From Hoylesella loescheii (GTDB lineage: Bacteria > Bacteroidota > Bacteroidia > Bacteroidales > Bacteroidaceae): a stretch of DNA of 64,000 bases. The stretch is from the NCBI GenBank assembly GCA_021531755.1, contig JADYUK010000004.1, positions 1-64,000 of the forward strand. The letters run 5' to 3'. Numbering within the stretch: the stretch's first letter is position 1; each line of letters starts with the position of its first letter. The position numbers were made by a program, and so were the translations under genes. Of this stretch, positions 10,070-19,588 are shown piece by piece. The notes under the pieces are model-generated. The model saw only the letters and a list, made by a program, of their open reading frames with translations, had not been told where the DNA came from and made no database searches.

Positions 10070-11209
10070 ATGTCACTACGAATAATTGTCAGCGGAGGAG
10101 GCACAGGAGGACATATCTTCCCTGCCGTGTCAATCGCCAACGCAATAAAGGCGCTGCGTCCCGACGCAGAGATTCTATTTGTCGGAGCTAACGGACGCAT
10201 GGAGATGGAGCGTGTGCCACAGGCGGGATATGAGATTGTCGGACTGCCAGTGCGCGGACTGATACGCCCCTTGTGGAGCCCGAAGAATGTGGGTGTGATG
10301 ATTGATTTCCTCAAGAGCCGCTCACAGGTGAAGGAGGTCATACGCAAGTTCAAGCCACAAGCCGTCGTCGGAGTCGGAGGCTACGCCAGCAGCCCTACGC
10401 TGAATGCCGCCTATTCGATGGGAATACCATGCATAGTGCAGGAGCAGAACTCGTATGCCGGAGTGACAAACAAATCGCTCGCCAAGAAAGCCGTCAAGAT
10501 ATGCGTCGCTTACCATGGCATGGAACGCTTCTTCCCCAAGGACCGTATCGTCATGACTGGCAACCCCGTAAGGCAGAGCCTGCTCGAGTGTAAGGCGTCG
10601 CAAGAGGAGGCCAGGAAGAGCTTCGGGCTCGACCCTCACCGCAAGACTCTCCTCGTCATCGGCGGCTCGTTAGGAGCACGGACTATAAACGACTCCATAG
10701 CACAGGGCATCGCAGCTTTCGAGATGGCTGGCATACAGGTGATATGGCAGACCGGAAAATACTATGCCGAGGAGTGTAAGCAGAAAGCTGAGGCCTATTA
10801 TGCCGACAAGACATCGCCAAGAGGAGCAGACCATCCTCTCGTTCATCCTCAGGCATTCGTCTCAGATATGGCCATGGCATACCGTGCGGCAGATATCGTA
10901 GTGTCACGTGCCGGAGCGTCAAGTATCTCAGAGCTATGCCTGCTCGGAAAGGCAAGCATACTTGTCCCATCGCCCAATGTCGCGGAGGACCATCAGACAA
11001 AGAACGCCAGGGCGCTCTCCGATAAGGATGCCGCGATATTCTGTGCCGACCGTGAAGCGCGCCAGATGCTCGTCAACGAGGCCGTAACGCTCATGGCAAG
11101 CCCCGAGAAAATCAGATGTCTTGAGACAGAGGTGAGGAAACTGGCCTTCAATAACTCGGCAGAGGTGATAGCGAAGATAGTAATCGACGAGGCTGAGAAG
11201 AACGCGTAA
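10070..11209 (+). CDS. murG: UDP-GlcNAc:lipid I N-acetylglucosamine transferase MurG
   Basis: Peripheral inner-membrane glycosyltransferase (GT28) that converts lipid I to lipid II. The first glycine loop GGGTGGHIFPA is at residues 9-19. The second loop (VVGVGGYASSP), the QEQNSYAGVTN block, GGSLGAR, and the C-terminal donor-binding segment SRAGASSISELCLLGKASILVP with NVAEDHQTKNA are all present. Length is 379 residues. It is separated from ftsW by 208 bases and from murC by about 430 bases that include a 22-bp tandem array. Confidence 0.97.
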   Translation: MSLRIIVSGGGTGGHIFPAVSIANAIKALRPDAEILFVGANGRMEMERVPQAGYEIVGLPVRGLIRPLWSPKNVGVMIDFLKSRSQVKEVIRKFKPQAVVGVGGYASSPTLNAAYSMGIPCIVQEQNSYAGVTNKSLAKKAVKICVAYHGMERFFPKDRIVMTGNPVRQSLLECKASQEEARKSFGLDPHRKTLLVIGGSLGARTINDSIAQGIAAFEMAGIQVIWQTGKYYAEECKQKAEAYYADKTSPRGADHPLVHPQAFVSDMAMAYRAADIVVSRAGASSISELCLLGKASILVPSPNVAEDHQTKNARALSDKDAAIFCADREARQMLVNEAVTLMASPEKIRCLETEVRKLAFNNSAEVIAKIVIDEAEKNA

Positions 11210-11391
11210 GCCAGCAGCAGGAACGCAGTGAGAGCTGGATGATATATAATTCAGACGGCAATATGGGGCATACATAGCGATAGAAAACTCCCTCTTGGCC
11301 TCTCTTTAATATATATCGGATGCCGTAGGATGAGCCGCCGCGCCTCTCGCTCACAATGTGGAGAACTGCAGATTGTGGCAACTCTCTTCCT

Positions 11392-11523
11392 CTGTCCCGT
11401 AGCAATTCTGCACCTATCCCGTAGCGGTTATGCTGCTGTCCCGTGACGGTTATGCTCTTGTCCCGTAGCAGGTATGCACCTATCCCGTGGTGGATATGCT
11501 CCTATCCCCTGGTGGATAGCCAT
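11392..11523 (+). repeat. Six-copy 22-bp degenerate tandem repeat between murG and murC
   Basis: Six consecutive 22-base units (11392, 11414, 11436, 11458, 11480, 11502) share the core CTRTCCCGTRGYGG and a TATGC tail. The first five units keep the CCCGT core, while the sixth has CCCCT. The unit length is not a multiple of three and no gene is convincing across it. It occupies the middle of the roughly 430-base murG-murC gap. Other gaps in this window hold arrays with the same period but different sequence. Confidence 0.9.
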
Positions 11524-11641
11524 GACTGGGGCAATGGGTGCTGGAGAGAGGCTCTACCAATCGGGATGCCACTTACGGCAGACGGGACACGCTGAGCAGC
11601 CAGAAAGAAAAAGCAAAGATAACAGATACACGAACATAAAT

Positions 11642-13009
11642 ATGAAATCGATATACTTCATAGGTGCTGGAGGCATAGGCATGTCGGCTCTCGAGCGCTA
11701 CTACAATAAGAAGGGATACAAGGTCGGTGGCTACGACAAGACACCGTCGGCCCTTACCGACGCGCTTGTCAAGGAGGGCATAGACATACATTTTGAGGAC
11801 AATATAGACAGTGTGGCAGAGTGTTTCAAGAATCCGGAGGAGACCATCGTATGCTACACTCCTGCCATTCCTGACAGCCACGGGGAACTGACATTCTTCC
11901 GCCAGAATGGCTTCAAGGTGATGAAGCGTGCGCAGATTCTCGGGCTTCTGACACGCGACCATCATGGTCTCTGCTTCGCCGGCACACACGGAAAGACCAC
12001 GACATCTACCATGTGCGCACATATCATGCACCAATCCTCAGTAGACTGTAACGCTTTCCTTGGCGGTATATCGAAGAATTACAAGTCAAACTATATCCTC
12101 GCCCCAGAGTCTGACTATGTCGTGATAGAGGCAGACGAGTTCGACCGCTCGTTCCATTGGCTCCGCCCTTGGATGTCTGTCATCACATCGACCGACCCCG
12201 ACCATCTCGATATCTACGGCACGAAGGAAGCCTACCTTGAGTCTTTCAGACACTACACCACGCTCATACAGCCAGGAGGAGCCCTCATAATCCACCGTGG
12301 GCTGGAGATGAAGGCCGAGCCACAGCAAGGGGTGCGTGTCTACGAATACTCACGTGAGGAGGGCGACTTCCATGCCGAGAACATACAGATAGAGAACGGT
12401 GAGATAACATTCGACTTCATATCGCCCATAGAGACAGTGCGCGGCATACGCCTCGGACAGCCTATCCCCATCAATATCGATAACGGCATAGCAGCCATGG
12501 CAATGGCCCAGCTGAATGGATGCACAGCCGATGAGCTCAGACATGGCATGGAGACATACGGCGGTGTGGACCGCCGCTTCGACTTCAAGATACGCAACAG
12601 CAGGCACGTCTTCCTCTCTGACTATGCCCACCACCCGAAAGAGATACTCCAGTCGGCACGTTCACTGAGGGAGATATACCACGACAGGAAAATCACAGCG
12701 ATATTCCAGCCACACCTATATACACGCACCCGTGATTTCTACCGTGACTTCGCTGAGGCGCTGAGCATACTTGACGAGGTCATATTGACAGAGATATACC
12801 CAGCGAGAGAACAGCCCATAGAGGGTGTGACATCGCGTCTCATATACGACAACCTCGCTCCGGGTGTCGAGAGAAGCATCATAGAGAAGAAGGATGTTCT
12901 CAGTCTCGTCCGCTCACGTGACTTCGATGTCCTTGTTGTCCTTGGAGCGGGAGACCTTGACAACCAGTGCGACGAGATAGCATCAATAATTAACAGCAAA
13001 GAAGCATAA
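11642..13009 (+). CDS. murC: UDP-N-acetylmuramate:L-alanine ligase MurC
   Basis: First Mur ligase, adding L-Ala to UDP-MurNAc. The ATG at 11642 begins MKSIYFIGAGGIGMSAL, the expected N-terminus. Upstream in-frame codons run through the 22-bp repeats and are excluded. From there it has 455 residues. The Rossmann loop GAGGIGMS is at 8-15 and the ATP loop GTHGKTT at 114-120. EADEFDRSFHWL, TSTDPDHLD and the C-terminal HHPKEI block are intact. It ends 9 bases before ftsQ. Confidence 0.96.
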   Translation: MKSIYFIGAGGIGMSALERYYNKKGYKVGGYDKTPSALTDALVKEGIDIHFEDNIDSVAECFKNPEETIVCYTPAIPDSHGELTFFRQNGFKVMKRAQILGLLTRDHHGLCFAGTHGKTTTSTMCAHIMHQSSVDCNAFLGGISKNYKSNYILAPESDYVVIEADEFDRSFHWLRPWMSVITSTDPDHLDIYGTKEAYLESFRHYTTLIQPGGALIIHRGLEMKAEPQQGVRVYEYSREEGDFHAENIQIENGEITFDFISPIETVRGIRLGQPIPINIDNGIAAMAMAQLNGCTADELRHGMETYGGVDRRFDFKIRNSRHVFLSDYAHHPKEILQSARSLREIYHDRKITAIFQPHLYTRTRDFYRDFAEALSILDEVILTEIYPAREQPIEGVTSRLIYDNLAPGVERSIIEKKDVLSLVRSRDFDVLVVLGAGDLDNQCDEIASIINSKEA

Positions 13010-13018
13010 AGCCTTATC

Positions 13019-14098
13019 TTGAAAAGATATATAATCATAATCCTCGACATCATTATCGCCGGATATATCATATTCGCCGTGACATCGTTCAACAATCCAA
13101 AGAGACTGGTGACAAAATGCACGAAGGTGGAGATAGATATAGCCGACGAGACGACGTATGGATTCCTCGATGCGAAAGAGATAAAGGCCATACTCGAGCG
13201 CAAGGGGATATATCCTATGGGGCGCAGGCTTGACGATATCTCGCCGAGAAACATAGAGAGCATCCTCAACCACTCGCCTTTCGTCAGCACGGCACAGTGC
13301 CATAAGACCATCGACGGCCATGTCGTGATAACCGTCACACAACGCTCGCCACTCGTCAGGATAAAGAGTGAGCGCGGCGACGACTATTATCTCGACGAGA
13401 ATGGAGGCATCATGCCTAACTCAAAGTATGTCTCTGACCTCATCATCGTCACAGGAGAAGTCTCCAGGACATTCGCCAGACGATACATCTCCATACTCGC
13501 GAGAGTGATAATGGCAGACGATTTCTGGCGCAACAATATCGTACAGATAAACGTCCAGCATGATCTCGGCATAGAGATAGTGCCGCGTGTCGGAGACCAC
13601 ATCGTCTTCTTGGGATATCTCCCCCTGTCGGCCAAGCAGTCAGAGCGTGACGAGGAGGTGACAGTCTTTGTCAGGGAAAAGCTGAAGAGGCTACGCAACT
13701 TCTACCGTTACGGGCTCTCCGTGGCTGGATGGAACAAGTATCAGCGCATAGACATACAGTATGACAACCAGATAATCTGTAAGAAACACCCCGAGCTGAT
13801 GAGGATACAGAAGTCCGCTGTCGTGGTCCCTGAGGTGCATGAGGCTGACCATCCCGCTGTCGAGGCTGCCGCGCCACCTGAGAACCCTGAGCATAGGAAA
13901 GCCCAGGAGGCATCAGGCGACAAGAACAGGAACGCTGTTAAGACATCTACCACAGCGGCGTCGCATGAGCAGAAGAACAAGCCGTCGAATGACAAGAAGG
14001 CCTCTCCGTCGTCTGCCTCTAAACAGCCGGCGCAGTCCAAAGGCAGCTCCTCGTCGTCCACAAACAAGTCCTCTAAGTCGAAAGGCAGGACCTCATAG
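13019..14098 (+). CDS. ftsQ: Cell division protein FtsQ, TTG start
   Basis: Bitopic divisome protein bridging FtsL/FtsB-like subunits and FtsW/FtsI. The reading frame begins with TTG at 13019, 9 bases after the murC stop. No ATG or GTG lies near enough to retain the membrane anchor (residues 3-22, RYIIIILDIIIAGYIIFAV). A periplasmic POTRA-like domain follows (about 35-110) and then the beta domain. The last 85 residues are low-complexity Ser/Lys/Ala/Pro, which lengthens the protein to 359 residues. Sequence identity to proteobacterial FtsQ is low, so the call combines topology, the POTRA-like pattern and position between murC and ftsA. Confidence 0.88.
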   Translation: MKRYIIIILDIIIAGYIIFAVTSFNNPKRLVTKCTKVEIDIADETTYGFLDAKEIKAILERKGIYPMGRRLDDISPRNIESILNHSPFVSTAQCHKTIDGHVVITVTQRSPLVRIKSERGDDYYLDENGGIMPNSKYVSDLIIVTGEVSRTFARRYISILARVIMADDFWRNNIVQINVQHDLGIEIVPRVGDHIVFLGYLPLSAKQSERDEEVTVFVREKLKRLRNFYRYGLSVAGWNKYQRIDIQYDNQIICKKHPELMRIQKSAVVVPEVHEADHPAVEAAAPPENPEHRKAQEASGDKNRNAVKTSTTAASHEQKNKPSNDKKASPSSASKQPAQSKGSSSSSTNKSSKSKGRTS

Positions 14099-14162
14099 CC
14101 CCCAGCCTCCATACCCCGACACCAACAGATAACGCAAGATAAAAATCATAATACCCAACGAT

Positions 14163-15608
14163 ATGCCAGCAGCAAAAGAATTCTACGTAGCCATAGAACT
14201 CGGCTCATCGAAGATTACCGGCATTGCCGGACAGAAGAAAGTGGATGGTAGTGTCACCATACTTGCCACAGCCACCGAACCGGGAGCGTTATGCATACGC
14301 CGTGGCGTAGTGTATAATATAGACAAGACCAACCAGTGCATACGAAATATCATACAGAAACTGCAGAACCAGCTGCAGACAGAGATTACACTTGTCCATG
14401 TCGGCATAGGCGGACAGGGTGTTTACAGCCTTGTCAACACGTTGGCGACAGACTTTGACGAGGCTACTGTCGTGAGCCATAACATCATCGACCGCATGAT
14501 GGACAGCAACCGCGCGACACGCTATGCGAACAAGACCATCCTCGATGTCGCACCACAGGAGTTCAAGGTCGACTCACAGTTCCAGCTCGATCCCGTAGGC
14601 ATAGAGTGCAACCGTGTTGAGGGAAACTTCCTCAACATCGTCTGGAGAGACTCTTTCTGCCGCAATCTCTACAAATGTTTTGAGCAGCCGGGAATGCCTG
14701 AGCCACGCTATTACCTCGCCCCGATGTCGCTTGCTGACAGTATCCTCTCTGATTCTGAGCGCCGTGGCGGGTGCGTCCTTGTCGACCTGGGAGCAGGCAC
14801 CACGACAGTCTCAATATACTACAAGAATATCCTGCGCCATATGGCCACTGTGCCAATGGGCGGATGGAATATCACCAAGGACATCACATCGTTCCATATC
14901 GACGATGTGGAGGCCGAGAAGCTCAAGCTGAAGTATGCCTCCGCATGCACCAACCCGAAGGATGTCGATGCTGCTACGATGTACCCCATCGACCAGCAGC
15001 GCTCCATCCCCCAGCGCGATTTCGTCTCCATCGTTGAGGCCCGTGTCGAGGAGATAGTGAAGAACGCCATAGCCCAAATCCCCTCTGACTATGTCGACAA
15101 ACTCCCTGGCGGCATCATTCTGACAGGCGGTGGAGCTAACATGAAGAACATGGAGCAGGCCTTCAGGCAGTATTCAAATATCGACAAGGTGCGCATCGCG
15201 AAGACCATCAATGCCAGTGTCAACTACGCCAAGGGTGTCACCATTGCCGATGATTCCACACTATGCACAGCCATATCCCTGCTCCTTAAAGCCGACCAGA
15301 AATCCTCTGGCCGTCCTATGAGCGAGATTCACAACCTCTTCGGGCAGGCTACTGCGGCATCACAAGACCCCTCTACCCCTCGTCCGCTCAACGAGGTCAA
15401 GGCCGGCCAGGTGCCTACCGGACGTGAGCGTGAGGCTGCTGAGGAAGAGGCCCGCCGCAAGGCAGAGGAGGAAGAGCGCCTGAAAGCTGAGGAAGAGGCT
15501 CGCAAGGCCGAGGAGGAAGAGCGCCTGCGCAAGGAGAAAGCGCTGCCCACACGCATAAAGAAAGGACTGATAAACATATTCAATGTCCTCACCAAACCCG
15601 AGGAATGA
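14163..15608 (+). CDS. ftsA: Cell division actin-like protein FtsA with Glu/Arg-rich C-terminal repeat
   Basis: Actin-fold ATPase that tethers FtsZ to the membrane. The N-terminus VAIELGSSKITGIAGQ and the block VLVDLGAGTTTVSIYYK are the two phosphate-binding loops. GGIILTGGGANMKNMEQAF is the adenosine motif. The 481-residue protein is about 60 longer than E. coli FtsA. The extra part (about 420-465) is a repetitive charged helix built of EEEARRKAEEEERLK-like units, followed by the amphipathic membrane-targeting tail RIKKGLINIFNVL. It is 107 bases ahead of ftsZ. Confidence 0.95.
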   Translation: MPAAKEFYVAIELGSSKITGIAGQKKVDGSVTILATATEPGALCIRRGVVYNIDKTNQCIRNIIQKLQNQLQTEITLVHVGIGGQGVYSLVNTLATDFDEATVVSHNIIDRMMDSNRATRYANKTILDVAPQEFKVDSQFQLDPVGIECNRVEGNFLNIVWRDSFCRNLYKCFEQPGMPEPRYYLAPMSLADSILSDSERRGGCVLVDLGAGTTTVSIYYKNILRHMATVPMGGWNITKDITSFHIDDVEAEKLKLKYASACTNPKDVDAATMYPIDQQRSIPQRDFVSIVEARVEEIVKNAIAQIPSDYVDKLPGGIILTGGGANMKNMEQAFRQYSNIDKVRIAKTINASVNYAKGVTIADDSTLCTAISLLLKADQKSSGRPMSEIHNLFGQATAASQDPSTPRPLNEVKAGQVPTGREREAAEEEARRKAEEEERLKAEEEARKAEEEERLRKEKALPTRIKKGLINIFNVLTKPEE

Positions 15609-15715
15609 CTCTGGCAGCACACAAGGGCTGCCGTCACAGCCCTCGATAAACATAACATGACCACTCCATGCCCCCTACCCGTGGGGCAGGCAAATAAGAT
15701 ATAGAAACATACAAT

Positions 15716-17041
15716 ATGGCAGACAATAACAGACCGAACCTCGTGGACTTCGGTGTCCCCGAGAAGAAACAGAGCATAATAAAAGTCATTGGTGTCGGCG
15801 GCGGTGGTGGCAATGCCGTCAACCACATGTACCGTGAGGGCATCCATGACGTCTCTTTCGTCCTTTGCAATACCGATGCCCAGGCTCTCAATGACTCTCC
15901 CGTCCCCGTCAAGATACAGCTCGGCACAGAGGGACTCGGTGCGGGCAACCGCCCCGCAAGAGCCCGCGAGGCCGCTGAGGAGACCATCGACGCTGTGCGC
16001 AACATGCTCTCCGACGGCACCAAGATGACCTTCATAACAGCCGGCATGGGCGGTGGCACAGGAACAGGTGCCGCCCCAGTCATAGCGCGCGAGTCAAAGG
16101 CCCAGGGCATATTGACAGTGGGCATCGTCACAATACCATTCCTCTTTGAGGGCAGGAGGAAGATTGACCAGGCCCTTGACGGTGTGGAGGAGATAGAGAA
16201 GAATGTCGATGCGCTCCTCGTCATCAACAACCAGCGCCTCCTCCAGATATATCCCGACCTGCCAATCATGCAGGCTTTCGGCAAGGCCGACGACACACTC
16301 TCTGTCGCAGCTAAGTCGATAGCCGAGATTATCACAGTCCATGGTGTCATAAACCTCGACTTCAATGATGTCAAGACAGTGCTCAAGGACGGCGGTGTCG
16401 CCATCATGTCGACAGGATATGGCGAGGGAGAGGGACGTGTGAGGATTGCCATCAACGACGCCCTCAACTCTCCGTTGCTCAATAACAACGATATCTTCAA
16501 CTCGAAGAAGATACTCCTTGCCATCTACTCTTCTGCCGAGAAGAACGCCCAGGGGCTCATGATGGACGAGATGAACGATGTCACAGAGTTCATGGAGGGT
16601 TTCGGCGACGATATCGAGACTAAGTGGGGGCTCTTCAATGACCCAAGCCTTGCCGACCGCGTCAAGGTCACTATCCTCGCCACAGGATTCGGACTGTCGA
16701 ATGTCGAGGGCATGACAGAGCGTGTGAAGCGTCAGGACCAGGACGAGGCTATGCGCGAGGCTGCCCAGGCAGCCAAGGACGCTGAGCTCGACGCACGCCG
16801 CCAGGGATACTATCCCGACACTAACAATGGCTTTGTGCGCCGTCCGGCCAATATCTTCATCTTCACAGATGACGACCTCGACAATGACTCTATCATCGAC
16901 GCCATAGAGAGCACACCGACGATGAGGCGCAGCCGACAGCAGGTGACAGACCTCGTCAACCAGTCGTCAGGCAGCCACCAGACGGCAGACAAGAAAGCAG
17001 AGCAGCAGCAGAAAACGCCAGGGGTTATCAGTTTCGTCTGA
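15716..17041 (+). CDS. ftsZ: Cell division GTPase FtsZ
   Basis: Tubulin-like GTPase that polymerises into the Z-ring. N-terminal IKVIGVGGGGGNAVNHM, the tubulin signature GGGTGTG at 112-118 and the synergy-loop segment VINLDFNDVKTVLKDGG are all present. Length is 441 residues. After the GTPase core comes a variable linker (about 325-425), and the protein ends GVISFV. The tail is a shortened or divergent version of the C-terminal peptide that binds FtsA. A hairpin follows at 17125-17158, so ftsZ probably ends the dcw transcript. Confidence 0.98.
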   Translation: MADNNRPNLVDFGVPEKKQSIIKVIGVGGGGGNAVNHMYREGIHDVSFVLCNTDAQALNDSPVPVKIQLGTEGLGAGNRPARAREAAEETIDAVRNMLSDGTKMTFITAGMGGGTGTGAAPVIARESKAQGILTVGIVTIPFLFEGRRKIDQALDGVEEIEKNVDALLVINNQRLLQIYPDLPIMQAFGKADDTLSVAAKSIAEIITVHGVINLDFNDVKTVLKDGGVAIMSTGYGEGEGRVRIAINDALNSPLLNNNDIFNSKKILLAIYSSAEKNAQGLMMDEMNDVTEFMEGFGDDIETKWGLFNDPSLADRVKVTILATGFGLSNVEGMTERVKRQDQDEAMREAAQAAKDAELDARRQGYYPDTNNGFVRRPANIFIFTDDDLDNDSIIDAIESTPTMRRSRQQVTDLVNQSSGSHQTADKKAEQQQKTPGVISFV

Positions 17042-17124
17042 CCGTCTCCCCTGTTTATAGAATACGATTGTAGATGTAACGTTATGGATGATAAGGGCAG
17101 GACCCTGTGCCCTTTCGATGCGAA

Positions 17125-17158
17125 AAGCCGCCATGGAGATTTCACTTCGTGGCGGCTT
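17125..17158 (+). terminator. Possible hairpin terminator after ftsZ
   Basis: AAGCCGCCA at 17125-17133 pairs perfectly with TGGCGGCTT at 17150-17158 around a 16-base loop. There is no strong T run on the plus strand. On the minus strand the stem is followed by TTTTCG. It lies between convergent ftsZ and nagB and could serve either. Confidence 0.5.
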
Positions 17159-17246
17159 CACTGTTTATGGGCTTCTGTTGGCAGCGATTTGTGGGGTGTC
17201 AATCAGCAGGGGCTATGCTGTCATGTGAGCCCTGTCTGTATTTCCC

Positions 17247-17283
17247 ACCGTCGCTTCTGAACGGGATGTCAGCCAGCGACGGT
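17247..17283. other. Second 9-bp hairpin in the ftsZ-nagB gap
   Basis: ACCGTCGCT (17247-17255) pairs with AGCGACGGT (17275-17283). No T tract adjoins it on either strand, so a terminator role is only possible. The rest of the roughly 300-base gap shows no gene. Confidence 0.35.
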
Positions 17284-17342
17284 AGTATGTCCGTTTGTTT
17301 TCTTTCTGGGCGTCAGGTGCTTGGGGGTGACACCCGCCAGGA

Positions 17343-18134
17343 TTAGAGGTTGCCCCTCTCCTTGTCGAGATAGTATTTGTATGTGGCTACCGTCAGCTCG
17401 TCGCACGCCTGCTCGTCGCAAACCACGACAGCCCTGCGGTGCATCTGCAGAGCCGATGCAGTCCATTTGTGAGATACCGGTCCGTCGATAATATGCTGCA
17501 AGGCGCGTGCCTTATGGTGCCCGCTGCAGAGCAGCAGCACCTCCTTCGCCGCCATCACAGTCCCTATGCCCACTGTCAGCGCCTGTTTCGGCACGAGCGA
17601 GAGGTCACCATCGAAGAATCGTGAGTTGGCTATGATGGTGTCCGTTGTCAGCGTCTTTATGCGTGTCAGCGACGAGAGCGACGACCCCGGCTCGTTGAAA
17701 GCCAGATGTCCGTCGGGCCCCACACCGCCCATGAAGAGGTCTATGCCTCCTGCTGCGGCTATCGCTGCCTCATAGTCCTCACACTCTTTGATGAGGTCTG
17801 GGGCGTTGCCGTTAAGTATATGCACATTCTCCTTCTTGATGTTTATGTGTGAGAAGAAGTTGTTCCACATGAAAGAGTGGTAGCTCTCTGGGTGGTCCTC
17901 AGGCAGATTGACATACTCGTCCATATTGAACGTCACCACATGCTCGAACGAAAGTTCCCCTTTCTCATACTTCTTGATAAGCTCACGGTAGAGCCCAAGG
18001 GGTGACGACCCTGTGGGACATCCTAACTTGAATGGTCTCTCAGCCGTCGGTCTGGCCTCATTGATGCGCATGGCGACATAGTCGGCAGCCCATCTTGACA
18101 TGTCCTCATAGGTGGGTTCGATGATTACTCTCAT
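17343..18134 (-). CDS. nagB: Glucosamine-6-phosphate deaminase NagB
   Basis: Cytoplasmic isomerase/deaminase converting glucosamine 6-phosphate to fructose 6-phosphate and ammonia, which links amino-sugar recovery to glycolysis. The 263-residue protein has the phosphate-binding segment LGCPTGSSPLGLY (about 38-50). It also has the general-base motif FNMDEYVNL (about 69-77) and GGVGPDGHLAFNEPGSS (about 136-152), which holds the catalytic Asp and His. Length matches the hexameric E. coli enzyme (266). It is convergent with ftsZ and stands alone. I see no NagC-type operator. Confidence 0.96.
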   Translation of the reverse strand: MRVIIEPTYEDMSRWAADYVAMRINEARPTAERPFKLGCPTGSSPLGLYRELIKKYEKGELSFEHVVTFNMDEYVNLPEDHPESYHSFMWNNFFSHINIKKENVHILNGNAPDLIKECEDYEAAIAAAGGIDLFMGGVGPDGHLAFNEPGSSLSSLTRIKTLTTDTIIANSRFFDGDLSLVPKQALTVGIGTVMAAKEVLLLCSGHHKARALQHIIDGPVSHKWTASALQMHRRAVVVCDEQACDELTVATYKYYLDKERGNL

Positions 18135-18326
18135 AATGTTTCTTTGTTGGTTAAGTTTGTATATCGGTTGTTATTAGTCGTTCTGTCAGGTGGGCAGTGC
18201 AGGGATTCTATAAACAGTTATGCACTCCTGCTCGTAATCATGCCCTGTGTATCAGGCAGGCTGTTGTTGTTGAAGAGAGACAGTATAGTGCCGTGATGGG
18301 TGTTTTGTCCTGTACTCCGCCTGTAC

Positions 18327-19442
18327 TCATGACAGGATTCTCATGTAGGTCCTGATAGCGTTGTCTATCTCCGAGAGGCAAATATATTCGTCAGCCGAGT
18401 GGGAGCGCGCTGAGTCTCCCGGTCCGAGTTTCAGCGATGGCCATGGCATGAGAGCCTGGTCAGAGAGAGTCGGCGAGCCGAAAGGCTTCATGCCTTCGTC
18501 TATGCACCGGATGACGATAGGGTGGGAGAGTGGTGTTGACGATGACGACAATCTGAAGGAGCGTGCCTTCACCTCGCAGCTGACGTGCCGCTGTATGATG
18601 TCGAAGACCTCCTCGTTTGTATACCGCTCGTTTGTCCTTATGTCTATGACCATCCTGCACTCGTCAGGCACGACATTATGCTGTGTCCCCGCGTTTATCA
18701 CGGTCAGCGTCATCTTCGTCGGTCCCAGCAGCTCAGATATCTTCTTGAATTTGTAGTCCCTTATCCACTGTATGTCGTCGAGAGCCTTGTATATGGCGTT
18801 CACGCCGTTGTCTCTCGCGGCATGGCCTGATACCCCGTGTGCTGTCATGTCGACCACCATCAGCCCCTTCTCAGCCACAGCGGGCTGCATGCCTGTCGGC
18901 TCTCCCACTATCGCCAGTCCGGGATGGGCGAAGAGCTCAGGCCGGGAGCGGTCGGTCTGCATATTGAACCCCGGTATTATCTCCCCTAACAACGGTATCA
19001 CCTTTGTCAGTCCTCCGGCGCCGCTGACCTCCTCCTCTGTCGATGCTATATACACCAGGTTGAAGCCTCTTCCACATTCTTTCTCCCTCAGCATCCTGAA
19101 TGTCTGCAATAGCGCCACCAGTCCTCCTCCGCAGTCGTTGCTCCCTATGCCGTAGAGCTTGTCGCCGATGATTTCAGCCTTGTGCGGGTCGCGTGTCCAT
19201 GATGCGACAGGCTTTACGGTGTCGATATGCGCGTTCAGCATCACTGTCTCCCTCCCGGGGGCATATCCTGGGGCGACGGCCACGATGTTGTTGCCTATCC
19301 TGCATGGTGTGAGCCCCCTCTCCTCCATCCAACCCTGCATGATATCGGCCGCCGCCGCCTCGTCACGGCTGACGCGTGGTGTCTCTATGAGCCTCATGAG
19401 CAGTCGGGCCGCTTCCTCTGTATATTGTTTGTAGTCAGTCAT
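18327..19442 (-). CDS. M20-family zinc deacylase (ArgE/DapE type)
   Basis: Predicted cytoplasmic di-zinc amidohydrolase of 371 residues. The metal-binding signature LNAHIDTVKP (about 68-77), the bridging aspartate in GIGSNDCGGG (about 97-106) and the catalytic glutamates in YIASTEEEVSGAGG (about 129-142) are present. The dimerisation lid starts at VSGHAARDNG. Length and motifs fit acetyl- or succinyl-ornithine deacetylase and DapE-like enzymes. In Bacteroidetes a succinylated-ornithine enzyme of this group serves arginine synthesis, but the substrate cannot be read from sequence. No arg or dap genes adjoin it. Confidence 0.85.
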   Translation of the reverse strand: MTDYKQYTEEAARLLMRLIETPRVSRDEAAAADIMQGWMEERGLTPCRIGNNIVAVAPGYAPGRETVMLNAHIDTVKPVASWTRDPHKAEIIGDKLYGIGSNDCGGGLVALLQTFRMLREKECGRGFNLVYIASTEEEVSGAGGLTKVIPLLGEIIPGFNMQTDRSRPELFAHPGLAIVGEPTGMQPAVAEKGLMVVDMTAHGVSGHAARDNGVNAIYKALDDIQWIRDYKFKKISELLGPTKMTLTVINAGTQHNVVPDECRMVIDIRTNERYTNEEVFDIIQRHVSCEVKARSFRLSSSSTPLSHPIVIRCIDEGMKPFGSPTLSDQALMPWPSLKLGPGDSARSHSADEYICLSEIDNAIRTYMRILS

Positions 19443-19519
19443 TTCTGTGTGTTCTGGTTTGCATGGTTGAGCGTCTTGGGCTGTGTGCGTCCCTTGCCCG
19501 CTCCCATAAAGTCATGCCA

Positions 19520-19527
19520 CAAAATTA
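19520..19527 (-). promoter_or_regulatory. Possible -7 element for the M20 deacylase
   Basis: The minus strand reads TAATTTTG, a match to TAnnTTTG, 78 bases upstream of the deacylase start. No clear TTTG is found 19-20 bases further upstream, so the site is tentative. Confidence 0.4.
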
Positions 19528-19588
19528 CGAAAAATATTTTTTATAAAACCCTTTCGTCTTCTGAAAGATTAAAAAAACTATCAATCTG

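Noticed and set aside
11392..11523. CRISPR array
   Set aside because: Units are contiguous at 22 bases with no unique spacers, and no cas genes are present.
11474..11641. N-terminal extension of murC
   Set aside because: It reads through the 22-bp array; the conserved MurC N-terminus starts at 11642.
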